Origin: SCN-70-22 sp046327755
Lineage (GTDB): Bacteria; Gemmatimonadota; Gemmatimonadetes; Gemmatimonadales; Gemmatimonadaceae
Direction: 5' to 3'
Assembly: GCA_046327755.1 (NCBI GenBank)
Contig: JAXLXW010000001.1
Coordinates: forward strand, 620,001-684,000
DNA: 64,000 nucleotides
The notes beneath the pieces are model-generated. The model had not been told where the DNA came from. It did no database searches and saw nothing but the letters and a program-made list of their open reading frames with translations. The translations under genes and the position numbers were made by a program. Position 1 is the stretch's first letter. Each line of letters opens with the position of its first letter. This document shows positions 44,729 to 54,032 of this stretch, piece by piece.

Positions 44729-47083
44729 ATGCGCGCTTCGCCCCTTCCTTCCCTTCGGCGTGCGGCGCTCGCCGCGACCGCCACACTGCTCTGGCTCGCG
44801 GCCTGCGCACGTCCGGCCGCCGCGCCCCCTGGCTCCGTGTCGCCGACGCGCGCGATGGACCCCGCGGCGGGCGACCGGAGCGCGGTGCGTCCCGGCGATC
44901 CACGCATGGAGCGCTTCGTCGACTCCGTGCTCGCCGGCCTGACCACCGAGGAGAAGCTCGGCCAGCTCACGCAGTACCGCGGACAGTGGGGGCTCACCGG
45001 TCCCCAAACGCCAGAAGCGGGCGTCGCCGACATCCGCGCCGGGCGCGTGGGTTCGTTCCTCGGCGTGGTGGGGGCCGCGCTCACCCGTGAGATGCAACGC
45101 GTCGCCGTCGAGGAATCGCGGGCTCGCATCCCGCTCCTGTTTGCCCACGACGTCATCCACGGATTCCGCACGATCTTCCCGGTGCCGCTGGCCCAGGCGG
45201 CAAGCTGGGACCCGCCGGCCATTCAGCGCGCGGCGCGCGTGGGTGCGGCGGAGGGCGCGGCCAACGGGCTGCACTGGACCTTCGCCCCGATGGTCGACAT
45301 CGCGCGCGACCCGCGCTGGGGGCGCGTGGTCGAGGGAGCAGGCGAGGATCCCTACCTCGGGAGTGCAGTCGCGGCCGCCGCGGTGCGAGGCATCCAGGGG
45401 AACGACCTCCGCGATTCGCTCTCCCTCATCGCCACGGCCAAGCACTTCGTGGGCTACGGCGCGGCCGAAGGGGGGCGCGACTACAACGTCGCGGAGATCC
45501 CGGAGCGGACGCTGCGCGAGATCTACCTCCCACCGTTCCACGCCGCCGTGAATGCCGGCGCCCGCTCGGTGATGGCATCATTCAACGAGATCGACGGGAT
45601 CCCGATGCACGTGCACGGCTCGCTCATCAACGGCGTGCTGCGCGAACACTGGGGGTGGGACGGGATCCTGGTGAGCGACTACACGGGAGTCATGGAGCTG
45701 CTCAACCATGGCGTGGCCGCCGACACCGCGACGGCTGGACGGAAGTCGCTGCAGGCAGGGGTCGACGTCGACATGGTGAGCAACATCTTCTACTCGGCGC
45801 TTCCCGGGGAACTCAGGGCCGGGCGCCTGACGATGGCGACGGTGGACGAGGCCGTGCGTCGCGTGCTGCGCGTCAAGTACGAACTGGGACTCTTCAGCGA
45901 TCCGTATCGGCACAGCAGCGAGGCGCGCGAACGTGCCCTCACGCTCGCGCCCAGCTTTGTGGCCGAGTCGCGCGAGATGGCGCGTCGCTCCATCGTGCTC
46001 CTCAAGAACGCCGGCGGCATGCTCCCGCTTCGCAAGTCGTTAGGCACGCTGGCGGTCATCGGCCCGCTGGCCGACGACGCGCGATCGGCGCTCGGCAACT
46101 GGGCCGCCCTTGGCCGGGCGGAGGATGCGGTGACCATCCTCGCCGGCATTCGCCAAGCGGTGAGTGCGCCGACGCGCGTGCTGTACGCACGCGGGGCATC
46201 GGTCGACGATGCGGACACCAGCGGGTTCGCCGACGCCGTGCGCGTGGCGCGCCAGGCGGATGCCGTCGTGCTCGTCATCGGCGAGGAGCAGGACATGTCG
46301 GCCGAGTCGCGCAACCGCGCCTCGCTCGACCTTCCGGGCGTACAGCTGCAACTGGCGCAGGCGGTCGTGGCCACCGGGAAGCCGGTCGTCGCCGTCCTCA
46401 CCAACGGACGTCCACTCTCCATCCCCTGGCTCGACGCGAACGTCCCGGCGATCCTCGAGACGTGGTACCTCGGCGTACAGATGGGGCCCGCGGTGGCCGA
46501 CGTCCTGTTCGGCGACGTGAACCCCGGCGGCAAGCTCCCCATCACCTTCCCGCGCACCGTGGGGCAGGTGCCGATCTACTACAACCACAAGAACACCGGG
46601 CGCCCCGCCGTCGGCGACGAACGCTATACCTCCCGCTACATCGACGTCCCGTGGACGCCGCTGTATCCGTTCGGGCACGGGTTGAGCTACACCACGTTCG
46701 CCTACGACGCGCCGGCGCTCAGCGCGTCCGACCTTTCGATGGGGGACACGCTCGTCGTTCGCGTGACGGTGACAAACAGCGGAACGCGAGCCGGCGACGA
46801 GGTCGTGCAGCTCTATCTGCGCGACGACGCTGCCAGCGTCACGCGATCGGTGAAGATGCTGCGCGGCTTCCAGCGCCTGTCGCTCCAGCCGGGCGAGCGC
46901 CGCACGCTCGCGTTCACGCTCCACCCGCGCGACCTCGCCTTCTACGACCTGGCCATGCGGCACGTGGTGGAACCGGGGACGTTCACGGTGTATGTGGGCG
47001 GAAGCTCCGAGCAGGTGCGGGAGGCACACTTCCGCGTGACCGGGGCGACGACCGTCTTCCCCGATCGGGGGTTCTTCCCGTAG
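44729..47083 (+). CDS. bglX: Periplasmic beta-glucosidase, glycoside hydrolase family 3
   Basis: 784 residues from ATG 44729. Lipoprotein signal (TATLLWLAACA). GH3 N-domain with ARIPLLFAHDVIHGFRTIFPVPLAQAASWDP, KHFVGYGAAEGGRDYN and nucleophile Asp in ILVSDYTGVMEL; then GH3 C-domain (SIVLLKNAGGMLPLRKSLGT) and a C-terminal fibronectin III-like domain (GDTLVVRVTVTNSGTRAGDEV). The domain order and length match BglX. It releases glucose from the non-reducing ends of beta-glucosides. Followed by a strong terminator. Confidence 0.93.
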   Translation: MRASPLPSLRRAALAATATLLWLAACARPAAAPPGSVSPTRAMDPAAGDRSAVRPGDPRMERFVDSVLAGLTTEEKLGQLTQYRGQWGLTGPQTPEAGVADIRAGRVGSFLGVVGAALTREMQRVAVEESRARIPLLFAHDVIHGFRTIFPVPLAQAASWDPPAIQRAARVGAAEGAANGLHWTFAPMVDIARDPRWGRVVEGAGEDPYLGSAVAAAAVRGIQGNDLRDSLSLIATAKHFVGYGAAEGGRDYNVAEIPERTLREIYLPPFHAAVNAGARSVMASFNEIDGIPMHVHGSLINGVLREHWGWDGILVSDYTGVMELLNHGVAADTATAGRKSLQAGVDVDMVSNIFYSALPGELRAGRLTMATVDEAVRRVLRVKYELGLFSDPYRHSSEARERALTLAPSFVAESREMARRSIVLLKNAGGMLPLRKSLGTLAVIGPLADDARSALGNWAALGRAEDAVTILAGIRQAVSAPTRVLYARGASVDDADTSGFADAVRVARQADAVVLVIGEEQDMSAESRNRASLDLPGVQLQLAQAVVATGKPVVAVLTNGRPLSIPWLDANVPAILETWYLGVQMGPAVADVLFGDVNPGGKLPITFPRTVGQVPIYYNHKNTGRPAVGDERYTSRYIDVPWTPLYPFGHGLSYTTFAYDAPALSASDLSMGDTLVVRVTVTNSGTRAGDEVVQLYLRDDAASVTRSVKMLRGFQRLSLQPGERRTLAFTLHPRDLAFYDLAMRHVVEPGTFTVYVGGSSEQVREAHFRVTGATTVFPDRGFFP

Positions 47084-47112
47084 GCAGCGCGCGGCGGCCG
47101 GTCACCCCACAC

Positions 47113-47155
47113 GGAGGGCGGGCGTCAGGACCACGGCGCCCGCCCTCCTGTCTTG
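47113..47155 (+). terminator. Intrinsic terminator after bglX
   Basis: Perfect 12-bp stem (GGAGGGCGGGCG / CGCCCGCCCTCC) followed by TGTCTT, 30 bases after the bglX stop. Confidence 0.8.
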
Positions 47156-47218
47156 CGCCTTGCGCCCTGCGTGCTGCGACGGGAGGTTAGGAGTCGCTTC
47201 ACCGTGCGCGAGGTCGAA

Positions 47219-47659
47219 ATGCCAGACCACTGTCCCAGGTGCCAGCACGCGCTCCCCACCGCCGCCAACTACTGCCCGGCGTGCGGTGTCAGCATCGTCC
47301 TCGCCGCCACGGGTGAGCACCCAGCGGTCGACTTCGAGCGTTTCTTCATCTACGGCATCGACCTGATGTGCCTCGCGGGCACCGACGCGCAATTCCTGGT
47401 GGTGAATCCCGCCTTCGAGCGCGCGCTGGGGTACAGCGCCGCGGAGTTGTGCTCGCAGCCCTTCACCAACTTCGTGCACCCGCACGATCGCGACGCTACC
47501 GTCGCCGAGGTGGCGCGCTTGAGTGACGGCACCACCACGCTCGCCTTCACGAATCGCTATCGGTGCGCCGACGGGCGCTATGTCCGCCTGCACTGGCGCG
47601 CCTTCCCGGAGCCCGGCACGGGACTGATCTACGCGACGGCGCGCGTCGTCCCGGCCTGA
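47219..47659 (+). CDS. Zinc-ribbon plus PAS small protein
   Basis: 146 residues from ATG 47219. The first 25 residues hold two CxxC knuckles (CPRCQHALP, CPACGVS), a zinc ribbon. A single PAS domain fills the rest (FFIYGIDLMCLAGTDAQFLVVNPAFERALGYSAAEL, FTNFVHPHDRDATVAEV). No output domain exists, so it must signal by binding a partner or nucleic acid. Upstream in-frame residues overlap the terminator and are not convincing. Confidence 0.75.
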   Translation: MPDHCPRCQHALPTAANYCPACGVSIVLAATGEHPAVDFERFFIYGIDLMCLAGTDAQFLVVNPAFERALGYSAAELCSQPFTNFVHPHDRDATVAEVARLSDGTTTLAFTNRYRCADGRYVRLHWRAFPEPGTGLIYATARVVPA

Positions 47660-47810
47660 GCGCGCAGCGACAGCGCGCCACGAGGCCGCGCACCACACGC
47701 GAGAGGTCTGCCTGACGAGGAGGCGCCGAGCCCCCTGCGTCGTCGGCTTGCGGGGGGGGCCGCGCCGATGGAGGTTTCGGCGCTCCACGACACGCCACTC
47801 CCTTCGATTC

Positions 47811-49379
47811 ATGCGCTTCGACTCTCCCACCGTTCGCGCCGCTTGCCGCGCCGCACTCGCCCTCTCGACTGTCGCCGTCGCCGTGCGCGCCCCCGCGCAG
47901 ACGGTAGCCGCGGGCGCTCCGCAGGTCCCAGCGCTGCACGGAAAGCGTGCCGCCCGCCTCATCATCCGAAACGCGCTCGTCATCGACGGGATGGGGACGC
48001 CGGCCTCGGGCCCGTACGACATCGTCATCGACAACAACCGGATCTCGCAGATCGTGCCGTCTGGCGGCGACGCGATCCAGAACGCGATCGGCGCGCGTAA
48101 CAATCGCCCTTCCGGCGGCGTGGAGATCGACGCGAAGGGGAAGTACGTCCTTCCCGGCTTCGTGAACACGCACGCGCACGTGCAGGACGAGCGTGGCGGG
48201 ACGCCGCAGGAACAGGAATACGAACTCAAGATCTGGCTCGCCGCTGGGATCACGAGCGTGCGCGATGTCGGGAGCGATTCGCGCAAGACGATCCCGATGC
48301 GCGACCGCATCAACGCCGGGCAGATGGAAGGGCCGCGCATCTTCCACTACCCGATGTTCAACATGCCGCCCGTCCCCAACACACCGGCCGAGGCGCGCGC
48401 GAAGGTGCAGGCGCTCAAGGCGATGGGGGCCGACGGCATCAAGATCCTCGGTACCAAGCGCGACGTGATGGAGGCGATGCTCGATGAGGCGCACAAGGTC
48501 GGGCTGCGCGTCGCACACCACTCGGCCGTCGAGGAGACCAATGCGTGGGACGACATCAGGTTCGGCACGACGAGCATCGAGCACTGGTACGGGATCCCCG
48601 ATGCGGCGATCCCCGACGGCGTGCAGTCGTTCCCTCCCGAGTTCAACTACTCGGATGAGGTGCATCGCTTTCGTTATGCCGGGCGCCTCTGGCGCGAGGC
48701 GGACCAGGGGAAGTTGAAGGACGTGCTGGCCGGGATGGTGAAGGCCAACGTGGCCTGGGTCCCAACGCTCAACATCTACGAAGCGTCGCGCGACCTGCAG
48801 CGCGCACAGACGACGCCGTGGTACGCCGACTATCTCCACCCGACGCTCGAGGAGTACTTCAAGCCCAACCCGCTCAACCACGGCTCGTACTTCATCGGGT
48901 GGACGTCGATCGACGAGGCGTTCTGGAAGGAGAACTACCAGCTCTGGTTCCGCGCGCTCCGCGACTTCGACCGCATGGGCGGGACGATCGCCGTCGGTGA
49001 CGACGCGGGCTTCATCTACCAGATGTACGGCTGGGGCTTCATCCGCTCGCTCGAGCTGCACCAGGAGGCAGGGTTCCCGGCGCTCAAGATCCTCCAGCAG
49101 GCCACCAGCAACGGTGCCAAGGTGCTGGGGAAGGACAACGAGTTCGGGCGCGTACGGCCGGGGTGGCTTGCCGACCTGATCATCGTCAACGGGAACCCGC
49201 TGGAGAACCTGAAGGTACTCTACCCCACCGGCACCGACGCCGTGCGTGACGGGAAGATCGTGCGCACCGGCGGCGTCGAGTGGACCATCCGGGACGGATT
49301 CACCTACCACGGCCCCACCCTGCTGCGTGAAGTTAGGGAGATCGTGCAGCGGGCCCGCGGGCGCGTGAAAGCCCAATAG
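47811..49379 (+). CDS. Secreted amidohydrolase, larger variant
   Basis: 522 residues from ATG 47811, with signal peptide (RAACRAALALSTVAVAVRAPAQ). Amidohydrolase fold: LIIRNALVIDGMGTPASGPYDIVIDNNRI, metal pair YVLPGFVNTHAHVQ, GADGIKILGTKRDVMEAML, LRVAHHSAVEE, and Asp in IAVGDDAGFIYQMYG. The ending GWLADLIIVNGNPLENL is standard. About 60 residues longer than the amidohydrolase at 30.2 kb; inserts lie around residues 270-380. Substrate unknown. Two bases separate it from the next gene, implying an operon. Confidence 0.87.
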   Translation: MRFDSPTVRAACRAALALSTVAVAVRAPAQTVAAGAPQVPALHGKRAARLIIRNALVIDGMGTPASGPYDIVIDNNRISQIVPSGGDAIQNAIGARNNRPSGGVEIDAKGKYVLPGFVNTHAHVQDERGGTPQEQEYELKIWLAAGITSVRDVGSDSRKTIPMRDRINAGQMEGPRIFHYPMFNMPPVPNTPAEARAKVQALKAMGADGIKILGTKRDVMEAMLDEAHKVGLRVAHHSAVEETNAWDDIRFGTTSIEHWYGIPDAAIPDGVQSFPPEFNYSDEVHRFRYAGRLWREADQGKLKDVLAGMVKANVAWVPTLNIYEASRDLQRAQTTPWYADYLHPTLEEYFKPNPLNHGSYFIGWTSIDEAFWKENYQLWFRALRDFDRMGGTIAVGDDAGFIYQMYGWGFIRSLELHQEAGFPALKILQQATSNGAKVLGKDNEFGRVRPGWLADLIIVNGNPLENLKVLYPTGTDAVRDGKIVRTGGVEWTIRDGFTYHGPTLLREVREIVQRARGRVKAQ

Positions 49380-49381
49380 TC

Positions 49382-50035
49382 ATGACCAACTCACCGTTTC
49401 GTTCGTCCGGTTCGCGCGCGCTCTTCGCCAGCGTCGTCGCCGCCGCCCTCGCCGTCACCACCCCCGCCATGGCGGGGGCACAAGGCGGACACTTCGGGGC
49501 CGTGGTCGGCGCCACGTTCTCCACGCTGCGCGGGATCGACGGCCTCGACTCGCGCACGGGGCTCATCGGCGGCCTCTCCAACGTGAGCTCGGGCAGCCTC
49601 CTTGCGCTCCAGTCGGAGCTCCTCTTCGTGAGCAAGGGGGCCAAGGGGACCAACAGCACCGCACAGGGATTGCAGCTGGACTACGTCGAGGTCCCGATCA
49701 TGCTGCGCCTGCAACCCATGACCGAAGGAACGATTCACCCGCACGTCTACGCTGGCCCGTACGTCGGCTTCAAGCTCGACTGCAAGGTGAAGGGCACCAC
49801 CGGAAGCTGCGATGACCTGCCGGGGGTGAGCACCAAGACGGTCGACGTGGGCGGCGCTCTGGGTGGTGGCGTCGACTTCGACCTCGGCCCCCTCGTTCTC
49901 ACCGGCGGGGTGCGCTATTCCTTTGGCGTCTCATCCGTCGCCGACTTCGACATCTCCAACGTCAAGCAGTCGGCCAAGAACGGCGTCTTCGCGCTGTACA
50001 CGGGGGCGGCGTTCCGCATTGGCGGCAAACGCTGA
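49382..50035 (+). CDS. Outer-membrane beta-barrel protein (PorT-like)
   Basis: 217 residues from ATG 49382, two bases after the amidohydrolase stop. Signal peptide (VVAAALAVTTPAMAGAQ), then repeated amphipathic strands: GHFGAVVGATFSTL, LLALQSELLFVSKGAKG, LDYVEVPIMLRLQP, PHVYAGPYVGFKL, VLTGGVRYSFGVSSV, VFALYTGAAFRIG. The strand order is that of the OmpA-like eight-stranded PorT family. Two Cys (DCKV, SCDD) could form a loop disulfide. Confidence 0.82.
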   Translation: MTNSPFRSSGSRALFASVVAAALAVTTPAMAGAQGGHFGAVVGATFSTLRGIDGLDSRTGLIGGLSNVSSGSLLALQSELLFVSKGAKGTNSTAQGLQLDYVEVPIMLRLQPMTEGTIHPHVYAGPYVGFKLDCKVKGTTGSCDDLPGVSTKTVDVGGALGGGVDFDLGPLVLTGGVRYSFGVSSVADFDISNVKQSAKNGVFALYTGAAFRIGGKR

Positions 50036-50064
50036 CGCCACCGGCGCACTGGAGCAACGACGCG

Positions 50065-50385
50065 ATGTGCCGCAACATCCGCACGCTGGCCAACTTCGAG
50101 CCGCCGGCCACGCCCGACGAGATCCGCGCGTCGGCGTTGCAGTTCGTTCGCAAGCTGAGCGGCTCCACACGCCCGTCGCGGGCCAACGAGGCCGCGTTCC
50201 AACGTGCGGTGGAGGAGGTGAACGAGGCGGCGGTGCGGCTCATCGCGTCGTTGCACACCACCGCGGCCCCGCGCACGCGCGAGGCCGAAGCGCGCAAGGC
50301 GCGCGAGCGCGGGGCACGGCGCGATGCGCGGGTGCGGGCAGCGGTGCCGTTGCCACCCGCGCCGAACGGCACCACCGGCGCCTAA
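50065..50385 (+). CDS. DUF2277-family protein
   Basis: 106 residues from ATG 50065. The conserved opening MCRNIRTLANFEPPATPDEI and following ALQFVRKLSGSTRPSRANEAAF are the hallmark of DUF2277. The C-terminal ~35 residues are a Lys/Arg/Ala-rich extension. Function of the family is unknown. Stop is TAA inside GCCTAACG, one of the recurrent octamers. Confidence 0.88.
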   Translation: MCRNIRTLANFEPPATPDEIRASALQFVRKLSGSTRPSRANEAAFQRAVEEVNEAAVRLIASLHTTAAPRTREAEARKARERGARRDARVRAAVPLPPAPNGTTGA

Positions 50386-50419
50386 CGGCGGCTCCTGACC
50401 GACTTCACCTCGCTGGCGA

Positions 50420-52198
50420 TCACCCGGGCTGCGACAGCCGGGCCATCGCCCCGGCGAGGAAATCGCGGCGCCAGATCTCCAGCATGTCGGGGTCGATCGA
50501 CAGCGCCGTCGCGACCTGTGCCACCGGCTCACCGGCGAACAGGCGCAACACCGCATCGCGCTTGAACTCCGCGGTGTGGATCCCATGGCCGTGCGCGTCG
50601 GCGTTGCGGGCCGTGATCCCGCGCTGCACCGTCTCGCACACCGCGCGCACATATGCGACCGTCGCCGTGTCCGGTGCCCCCTCTCCCGTCGCGCGGTCGC
50701 AGTACAGGCACCCGATCGCCTTCCCCGCCACGATCAGCGGCACCACCAGGTAGCTCGACGCCGCGAAGGTCTGGGCAAATCGCCACTCGGTCCGCGAGAA
50801 GTCGCGCTCCAGCGGCAGGCACACGCCGGCGTGCCGTCCCACCGCCATCGCGATGGGGCTCGTGCGCGAATCCACGTCGCAGGTGAAGCGGTCGAGCATC
50901 GACTCCACTCCGGCACCAAGCCCGTTGCGCGCCTTCAGCTGCCGATGGTCGGTGGTCATCATGCACAGCACGACGCGCTGGAACGGGCCGCCGCGAAAGG
51001 CTGCCTCGAGCGCCATCAGGATCACCCGACTCAGCACCTCGCCCGAGCCTGGCATCGCCATGCGCTCGACCTCGCCGAGCAGTTCATGGCGCAGTTCATG
51101 GCGCAGTTCATGGCGCGACTCCGGTCGCGCATCGGGACGCGCCAGCTGCAACGACTCGCCGCTACCGTCTCGCACTCCGGTCGCTGAACCGTCGCCTGCC
51201 TCGTCGTCGATGACCAGCGTCTCGTGCGAGCCGAGCGCCGCGAGCGCCGCATGCTGCTGCTTGCGCAGCGTGAGCCCGTCCAGCGTCACATTTGCCGCCG
51301 CAAAAGTCGCCCGCGTCTCCTTGAGCGCCGACTGGAGCACCCCCCCAACCTCGTCCCGCCCCAGCTTGAGGCGCTTGGCGAATCGCTGCAGCACCTCGGC
51401 CACGCCGTCGCGTGCCGGATCGGCGTCGCGACGGTAGACGGCGGTCGTCAGCTCGTGCGCAAAGGCGGTGATGGCCAGCAGATCGTCGGAGGCCTGCGTC
51501 CCCGCGCTGCGAATGCCGGCAACCACGCGGTCCGGCATTCCCCAGTTGCGCGCCATCGCCTCGCCGAGTTCCTCGTACGGGAAGCCGAGCACCTCGAACG
51601 CGGCGGCTGCCTGCCCGCACGCGCGCTGCTCCATGACCTGGAGGATTCGCGCATAGTCGCGCGGAAAGTACGCAGCGACGAGCACCTCTCCCAGGTTGCG
51701 GAACATCCCGCAGAGATTCGCCTCTTCGGGATCGGGAAGTCCGCGCAGCAGCGCGAGCTCGCGCGCATGGTTGGCCGTAAGGAGCGAGAGGAGCATCAGC
51801 TCCTTGAGCCCCGGCGAGCGCTTGCGGTAGTGCTCGAAGAGGAGGAGGCTCGCCGCGAGGTTGCGCACCGTCCCTGCGCCAAGCAGGAGCATGGCGTGCG
51901 CCGCGCTGCGAATGTGCTTGTCGGTGCGCCGGTAGTGCGCGCTGTTCGCCGTGCGCAGCACCTTCACGGTGAGCGCGTACTCGCGCAGGACGATGTTGGC
52001 GAGTCGATGGATCGACGACTCGTCATCGGGGACTTCCTTGAGTGCCTCCAGCGCATCGTTGGAGATCGCCGGGAAGTCGACGTCGGCGAGTATCCGCTGC
52101 AACCGCCCTTCCACGGGCGACAACGACGCGCCCCCCTCGCCTGATTCGGGGCGAGGCTCGGCAATGCGTGCGGTGCTCCGAGCGGGAGTGGTCGTCAC
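50420..52198 (-). CDS. HDOD-GAF protein with C-terminal transposase-type helix-turn-helix
   Basis: 592 residues from 52198. Residues about 30-240 form an HDOD domain (FPAISNDALEALKEVPDD, LANIVLREYALTVKVLRTANSA, MFRNLGEVLVAAYFP). Residues about 370-520 are GAF-like (VVLCMMTTDHRQL, GVCLPLERDFSRTEWRF, LVVPLIVAGKAIGCLYCDR). The final ~50 residues (EFKRDAVLRLFAGEPVAQVA, then SIDPDMLEIWRRDFLAG) look like an IS3 OrfA-type helix-turn-helix. No transposase catalytic partner is nearby, so this is a domain fusion. A 12-bp repeat inside the gene encodes an RHEL repeat. Confidence 0.82.
   Translation of the reverse strand: MTTTPARSTARIAEPRPESGEGGASLSPVEGRLQRILADVDFPAISNDALEALKEVPDDESSIHRLANIVLREYALTVKVLRTANSAHYRRTDKHIRSAAHAMLLLGAGTVRNLAASLLLFEHYRKRSPGLKELMLLSLLTANHARELALLRGLPDPEEANLCGMFRNLGEVLVAAYFPRDYARILQVMEQRACGQAAAAFEVLGFPYEELGEAMARNWGMPDRVVAGIRSAGTQASDDLLAITAFAHELTTAVYRRDADPARDGVAEVLQRFAKRLKLGRDEVGGVLQSALKETRATFAAANVTLDGLTLRKQQHAALAALGSHETLVIDDEAGDGSATGVRDGSGESLQLARPDARPESRHELRHELRHELLGEVERMAMPGSGEVLSRVILMALEAAFRGGPFQRVVLCMMTTDHRQLKARNGLGAGVESMLDRFTCDVDSRTSPIAMAVGRHAGVCLPLERDFSRTEWRFAQTFAASSYLVVPLIVAGKAIGCLYCDRATGEGAPDTATVAYVRAVCETVQRGITARNADAHGHGIHTAEFKRDAVLRLFAGEPVAQVATALSIDPDMLEIWRRDFLAGAMARLSQPG
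51081..51116. repeat. 12-bp tandem repeat inside the HDOD-GAF gene
   Basis: Three exact copies of AGTTCATGGCGC. On the coding (minus) strand they give a tetrapeptide repeat RHELRHEL in the linker between HDOD and GAF domains, so copy number can change without a frameshift. Confidence 0.9.
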
Positions 52199-52363
52199 GT
52201 CTGGCGGCGAATCGGGGCGCGGCGAACCCTGCGCCCATCAGGGAAGTATCGGCTCCCGCGCGGTTTTCCCCGAGCCTCCTGCCGGGGCTCTGCCGCTCGG
52301 CGGCACCGCGTCCCCCCATCATCGTTTCCGTCAGCGGAGGGCGCGCGCCCTCCTCCGGGAGGG

Positions 52364-52987
52364 ATGGCGATGGAGATAGAGATCGTGCACGCCACGCGGG
52401 CGGACGCCGCCGCCATCGCCGAGGTGCGGACGCGCGCCGCGGAGTTCCTGTCGGAGGTGCACGGGGGCGGCCCTTGGTCCATGCACATCTCGGAGGGCGC
52501 GGTCGCCGAGACACTCGCGCACCCGATGACACTCGTCGCGCGCGCCGGCAAGGCGGTGGTCGGGACGCTGCGCCTTCAGGGCCACCGGCCGCGATCGATC
52601 GAGATCGCCGACTTCACCCCCGTCCGACGTCCGCTCTACGTCGTGGACGTCGCCGTGATCCCTAAAGGCCAACGGCAGGGAATCGGACGCGCACTGGTCG
52701 AGGCGGCGTATCGCGAGGCCATCGCCTGGCCGGGCGATAGCCTGCGGCTCGACACGTATGACGACGCGGCCGGCGCCGGAGACTTCTACCTGCGCTGTGG
52801 TTACCGCTGCGTCGCGCGGCACCGCTTCCACGATATCCCGCTCGCCTTCTTCGAACGGGTGATTCCCGTCGCCTCGCGGCGCCGCGCGACGTCGCCCGCT
52901 ACTGGTACTGGATGTACAACGGAGCCGGCCACAGACGGAGGATCTCCGGCTTGCTCGTCGGAGGCGAATCGTTCCGCGCCTTGGTGA
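52364..52987 (+). CDS. GNAT-family N-acetyltransferase
   Basis: 207 residues from ATG 52364 (ATG 52370 also possible). GNAT fold: IEIVHATRADAAAIAEVRTRAAEF, LVARAGKAVVGTLRL, and acetyl-CoA motif A VVDVAVIPKGQRQGIGRALV, ending FYLRCGYRCVARHRF. The last ~35 residues after FFERVIPVAS look unconserved and overlap the end of the convergent gene by 89 bases, so the functional protein may end near 52880. Substrate unknown. Confidence 0.82.
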   Translation: MAMEIEIVHATRADAAAIAEVRTRAAEFLSEVHGGGPWSMHISEGAVAETLAHPMTLVARAGKAVVGTLRLQGHRPRSIEIADFTPVRRPLYVVDVAVIPKGQRQGIGRALVEAAYREAIAWPGDSLRLDTYDDAAGAGDFYLRCGYRCVARHRFHDIPLAFFERVIPVASRRRATSPATGTGCTTEPATDGGSPACSSEANRSAPW

Positions 52988-54032
52988 ACTGCTTCCAGCC
53001 GGCAAACTGCACCGGCTCCTTCTTCACGTAGGAATAAAACGAATCGCGCTTGAGCCATGGCGCCCCGAAGCCGTCCATGTGCATCACGACCTGCACCTTG
53101 GGGTCGAGGCGGATGTCGCGCGCGTTGGTGACTCCCTTCTGCGTGAAGCGGTGCACGATGAGGAGCTTGGGGGGGAGCTGGTACTTGTCCACCAGGCCGG
53201 CAAGGAAGCGTGACGCGTAGTTCACGTCGCTCGCGTCGTATGTTCCGATCTTCTTTCCCGGCTTGCCCCCGTTCTTCATCGAGAACTCGGGATCGATCCC
53301 GAGGTGGACGTCGGGACGCTTGAGGAACCGCTCCAACAGCGGGAGTTCGGACTGCAGTGTGGAGAGCCCCACCTGCACGTCGAGGAAGAGGATCGCGTTG
53401 CGGCTTTTCGCCCAACCGTAGACCTTCTCGATCATCACGCTGTCCATGCGGGCGCGGTACTTCCCGTCGCTCCCCGCCGCTCCCTGCGCCACGACGCTGA
53501 TCAGGTGCAACGCCGGCTGCACCGGGTGTTCGGGATCGAGTCGGTTCCACTCCGCCACCTCGGCATCGAGCTTCCGCAGCATCTCGGGCGGATCGAACTC
53601 ACCGAGGATCCCCATGCGGCGCGACAGCGGGTTGCCGTAGAAGGCGATGATGCGCCTGGCGGGGAGGATCGACCCCGGCAGCGGTGCGGGCATCTTGGGC
53701 GGCCAGAGCGAGTCGAGGTCGCTCCCCATCCCTCGAAAGGCGAGGTGGCGATCGCCGGAGTTACGCCCGAGCGATCCCGCGGGGACTCGCTTCCTGGTGG
53801 AATCGCCGCCCGTCGGCGCCCCCGCCTTCGCGGCGGTCGACTTCGGCCTGGTGGTCGCGCGCTTGCTTGTTGCGCCCTTGGTTGCCGTGCCCTTGCGTGC
53901 GGTCGACTTCCGGGGCGTGCGCTTCTCCGCTTGCTGCGCGCCGACGACGCGCGACGGCAGGGTGGTGACAAGCGTGGAGAGGACGAGCAGGAGGGACGAG
54001 AGCGCGCCGACGCGCACGCGGAGTCGTTGCAT
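52899..54032 (-). CDS. Secreted protein of unknown function with basic linker
   Basis: 377 residues from ATG 54032. Signal peptide (VGALSSLLLVLSTLVTTLPSRVVGAQQ), then a Lys/Arg/Thr-rich stretch (residues about 40-85, e.g. KRTPRKSTARKGTATKGATS), then a globular part beginning PARRIIAFYGNPLSRRMGIL. Motifs IAFYGNP, LHLISVVAQGAAGSDGKYR, NAILFLDVQVGLSTL, VHLGIDPEFSM and LIVHRFT suggest a TIM-barrel glycosidase-like domain, but no catalytic family can be named. The basic linker may bind the cell surface. Confidence 0.7.
   Translation of the reverse strand: MQRLRVRVGALSSLLLVLSTLVTTLPSRVVGAQQAEKRTPRKSTARKGTATKGATSKRATTRPKSTAAKAGAPTGGDSTRKRVPAGSLGRNSGDRHLAFRGMGSDLDSLWPPKMPAPLPGSILPARRIIAFYGNPLSRRMGILGEFDPPEMLRKLDAEVAEWNRLDPEHPVQPALHLISVVAQGAAGSDGKYRARMDSVMIEKVYGWAKSRNAILFLDVQVGLSTLQSELPLLERFLKRPDVHLGIDPEFSMKNGGKPGKKIGTYDASDVNYASRFLAGLVDKYQLPPKLLIVHRFTQKGVTNARDIRLDPKVQVVMHMDGFGAPWLKRDSFYSYVKKEPVQFAGWKQFTKARNDSPPTSKPEILRLWPAPLYIQYQ

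Noticed and set aside
50420..52198. Insertion sequence remnant at the 3-prime end of the HDOD gene
   Set aside because: The helix-turn-helix is in frame and co-linear, with no orfB, inverted repeats or target duplication seen.
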